Of a stretch of DNA of 5,920 nt, positions 5,214 to 5,920 are shown piece after piece. The stretch lies in the NCBI GenBank assembly GCA_020201365.1, contig JAIVGV010000113.1:1-5920 (forward strand), given 5' to 3'. A program made the translations under genes and the position numbers. The number at the start of each line of letters is the position of its first letter. Within the stretch, counting starts at the first letter, position 1. The notes under the pieces were generated by a model that saw nothing but the letters and a program-made list of their open reading frames with translations, did not search any database and was not told the DNA's origin. This stretch comes from Acidobacteriota bacterium. Lineage in GTDB: Bacteria; Acidobacteriota; Blastocatellia; Pyrinomonadales; Pyrinomonadaceae.

Positions 5214-5920
5214 TTGGGCGCGAAGCGGAGTGCGAACGGTGGATCGCGTGCGTCGGGGGGCGCGCGCGCGTCGCTGCAGGCGGCGCGTCCGTGTCTCCGC
5301 GGCGCGCTCGTCGTGCTCGCCTGCGCGGCGGTCGCGTCGTCGCCGCTCGTCGGCTGTCGAAAGATCGCCGAGAAGGCGGGCGTGGTGAGCGTGCGCCCGC
5401 GCGCGCTGCGCGACGTGCCCGCGGTGCGGCTCGCGTTCCACCTCGACCCGGACGTGCCCGCCGAGGAGCTTCCCGAAAACCTGAAGAACGAGACGCCGGA
5501 CGAGCCGCTCGAAGCCGTGCGCAAGCAGTTCGAGTCGCAGCGCAAGGACGAGGCGCTGCTGCGCACGGTCGTCTCGCCCGACAGCCAGCGCGCGCTCGCG
5601 CTCTACGCGCCGAACGATCCCACCTTCCCGCAGGACGAGTTCCTGATCGATCTCTACTCGGCTGACGGCTCGTTCGTCAGAAACGTCCTGCCGCAAGGGC
5701 TCTCAGGCGTCTTCATGTCGGCGGTCAACTGGTCTGCCGACAGTCAGTGGATCGTCTTCACGGGTCGGCACACGGCGAAGCCGCAAGCACAGCCGACGCC
5801 GACCGAAGAGCCGCCCGCCGTGACCGATCCGAACGCGCAGCCCGTCCCCACCGCTTCCGTCGCGCCCATCATCGCGCCCGTGCAGACGTTCCGCACCGAG
5901 CAGGTTTACGTCTGCGACCG
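5214..5920 (+). CDS. lipoprotein with PD40/TolB-like beta-propeller strands, 3' partial
   Basis: An open frame of 235 codons that continues past the window end; no function is known. The TTG start is supported by the GGGAAG site and the strong promoter just upstream. Residues 1-30 are basic and Gly/Ser/Ala-rich. A hydrophobic segment (31-46) then ends in the lipobox LVGC with Cys48 as the lipidated residue, so the product is probably membrane-anchored outside the cytoplasm. Residues 65-117 are charged. Two WD40-like beta-propeller (PD40) strand motifs follow: VVSPDSQRALALYA (119-132) and VNWSADSQWIVFTG (171-184), matching the WSPDGxxIAF pattern of TolB and DPP-IV-type propellers. A Pro/Thr/Ala-rich insertion (about 188-223) interrupts the propeller before FRTEQVYVCD, which looks like the next strand. 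Codon usage fits its neighbours. It could be a ligand-binding or scaffold lipoprotein or the front of a larger enzyme; the missing C-terminus prevents a choice. Confidence 0.75.
   Translation, partial: MGAKRSANGGSRASGGARASLQAARPCLRGALVVLACAAVASSPLVGCRKIAEKAGVVSVRPRALRDVPAVRLAFHLDPDVPAEELPENLKNETPDEPLEAVRKQFESQRKDEALLRTVVSPDSQRALALYAPNDPTFPQDEFLIDLYSADGSFVRNVLPQGLSGVFMSAVNWSADSQWIVFTGRHTAKPQAQPTPTEEPPAVTDPNAQPVPTASVAPIIAPVQTFRTEQVYVCD

Noticed and set aside
5084..5665. Plus-strand open frame of 193 codons overlapping the start of the lipoprotein gene
   Set aside because: Its product is low-complexity Arg/Ala/Gly. The neighbouring frame from 5214 has a lipobox and PD40-like motifs, and 5084 lies upstream of the promoter.

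Overview
The window is very GC-rich, with strongly G/C-biased third codon positions and many arginine- and alanine-rich stretches. All confident genes lie on the plus strand. The mix of genes (a secreted M61 protease with a PDZ domain, an SDR/crotonase pair, a small exported gluzincin, and a lipoprotein with PD40-like strands) and the protein style suggest an Acidobacteriota-like soil or thermophilic bacterium, possibly class Blastocatellia. This is an impression from protein style; no marker gene in the window proves it.

Layout. Positions 1-180 contain no convincing gene but can fold into a closed, multi-branched RNA-like structure. At 310-2262 is an exported M61-family metallo-aminopeptidase with a C-terminal PDZ domain. 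The following gap carries a perfect 8-bp palindrome (2290-2310) that looks like a dispersed REP-type repeat. At 2348-3094 and 3097-3870 lie an NAD-type short-chain dehydrogenase and a crotonase-fold enoyl-CoA hydratase, nearly touching and surely co-transcribed. A 169-bp gap with two hairpins and a good sigma70-type promoter leads to 4040-5068, an exported HExxH protein that I can place only as an M48-like gluzincin. Another short gap holds the best promoter of the window (TTGACA-18-TATCAT), followed by a TTG-started lipoprotein gene with PD40/TolB-like strands. That gene runs off the window end.

How they work together. The hydratase and dehydrogenase make a natural two-step module: hydrate an enoyl- or dienoyl-CoA, then oxidise the hydroxyacyl-CoA with NAD. 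The crotonase resembles cyclohexadiene-carbonyl-CoA hydratases more than ordinary fatty-acid enoyl-CoA hydratases, so an alicyclic or aromatic-derived CoA substrate is possible. The flanking genes are all envelope or exported proteins (two zinc proteases and a lipoprotein). They appear to be separate transcription units with their own promoters, so they are neighbours rather than one pathway. I see no CRISPR array, tRNA, rRNA, transposase or phage gene.
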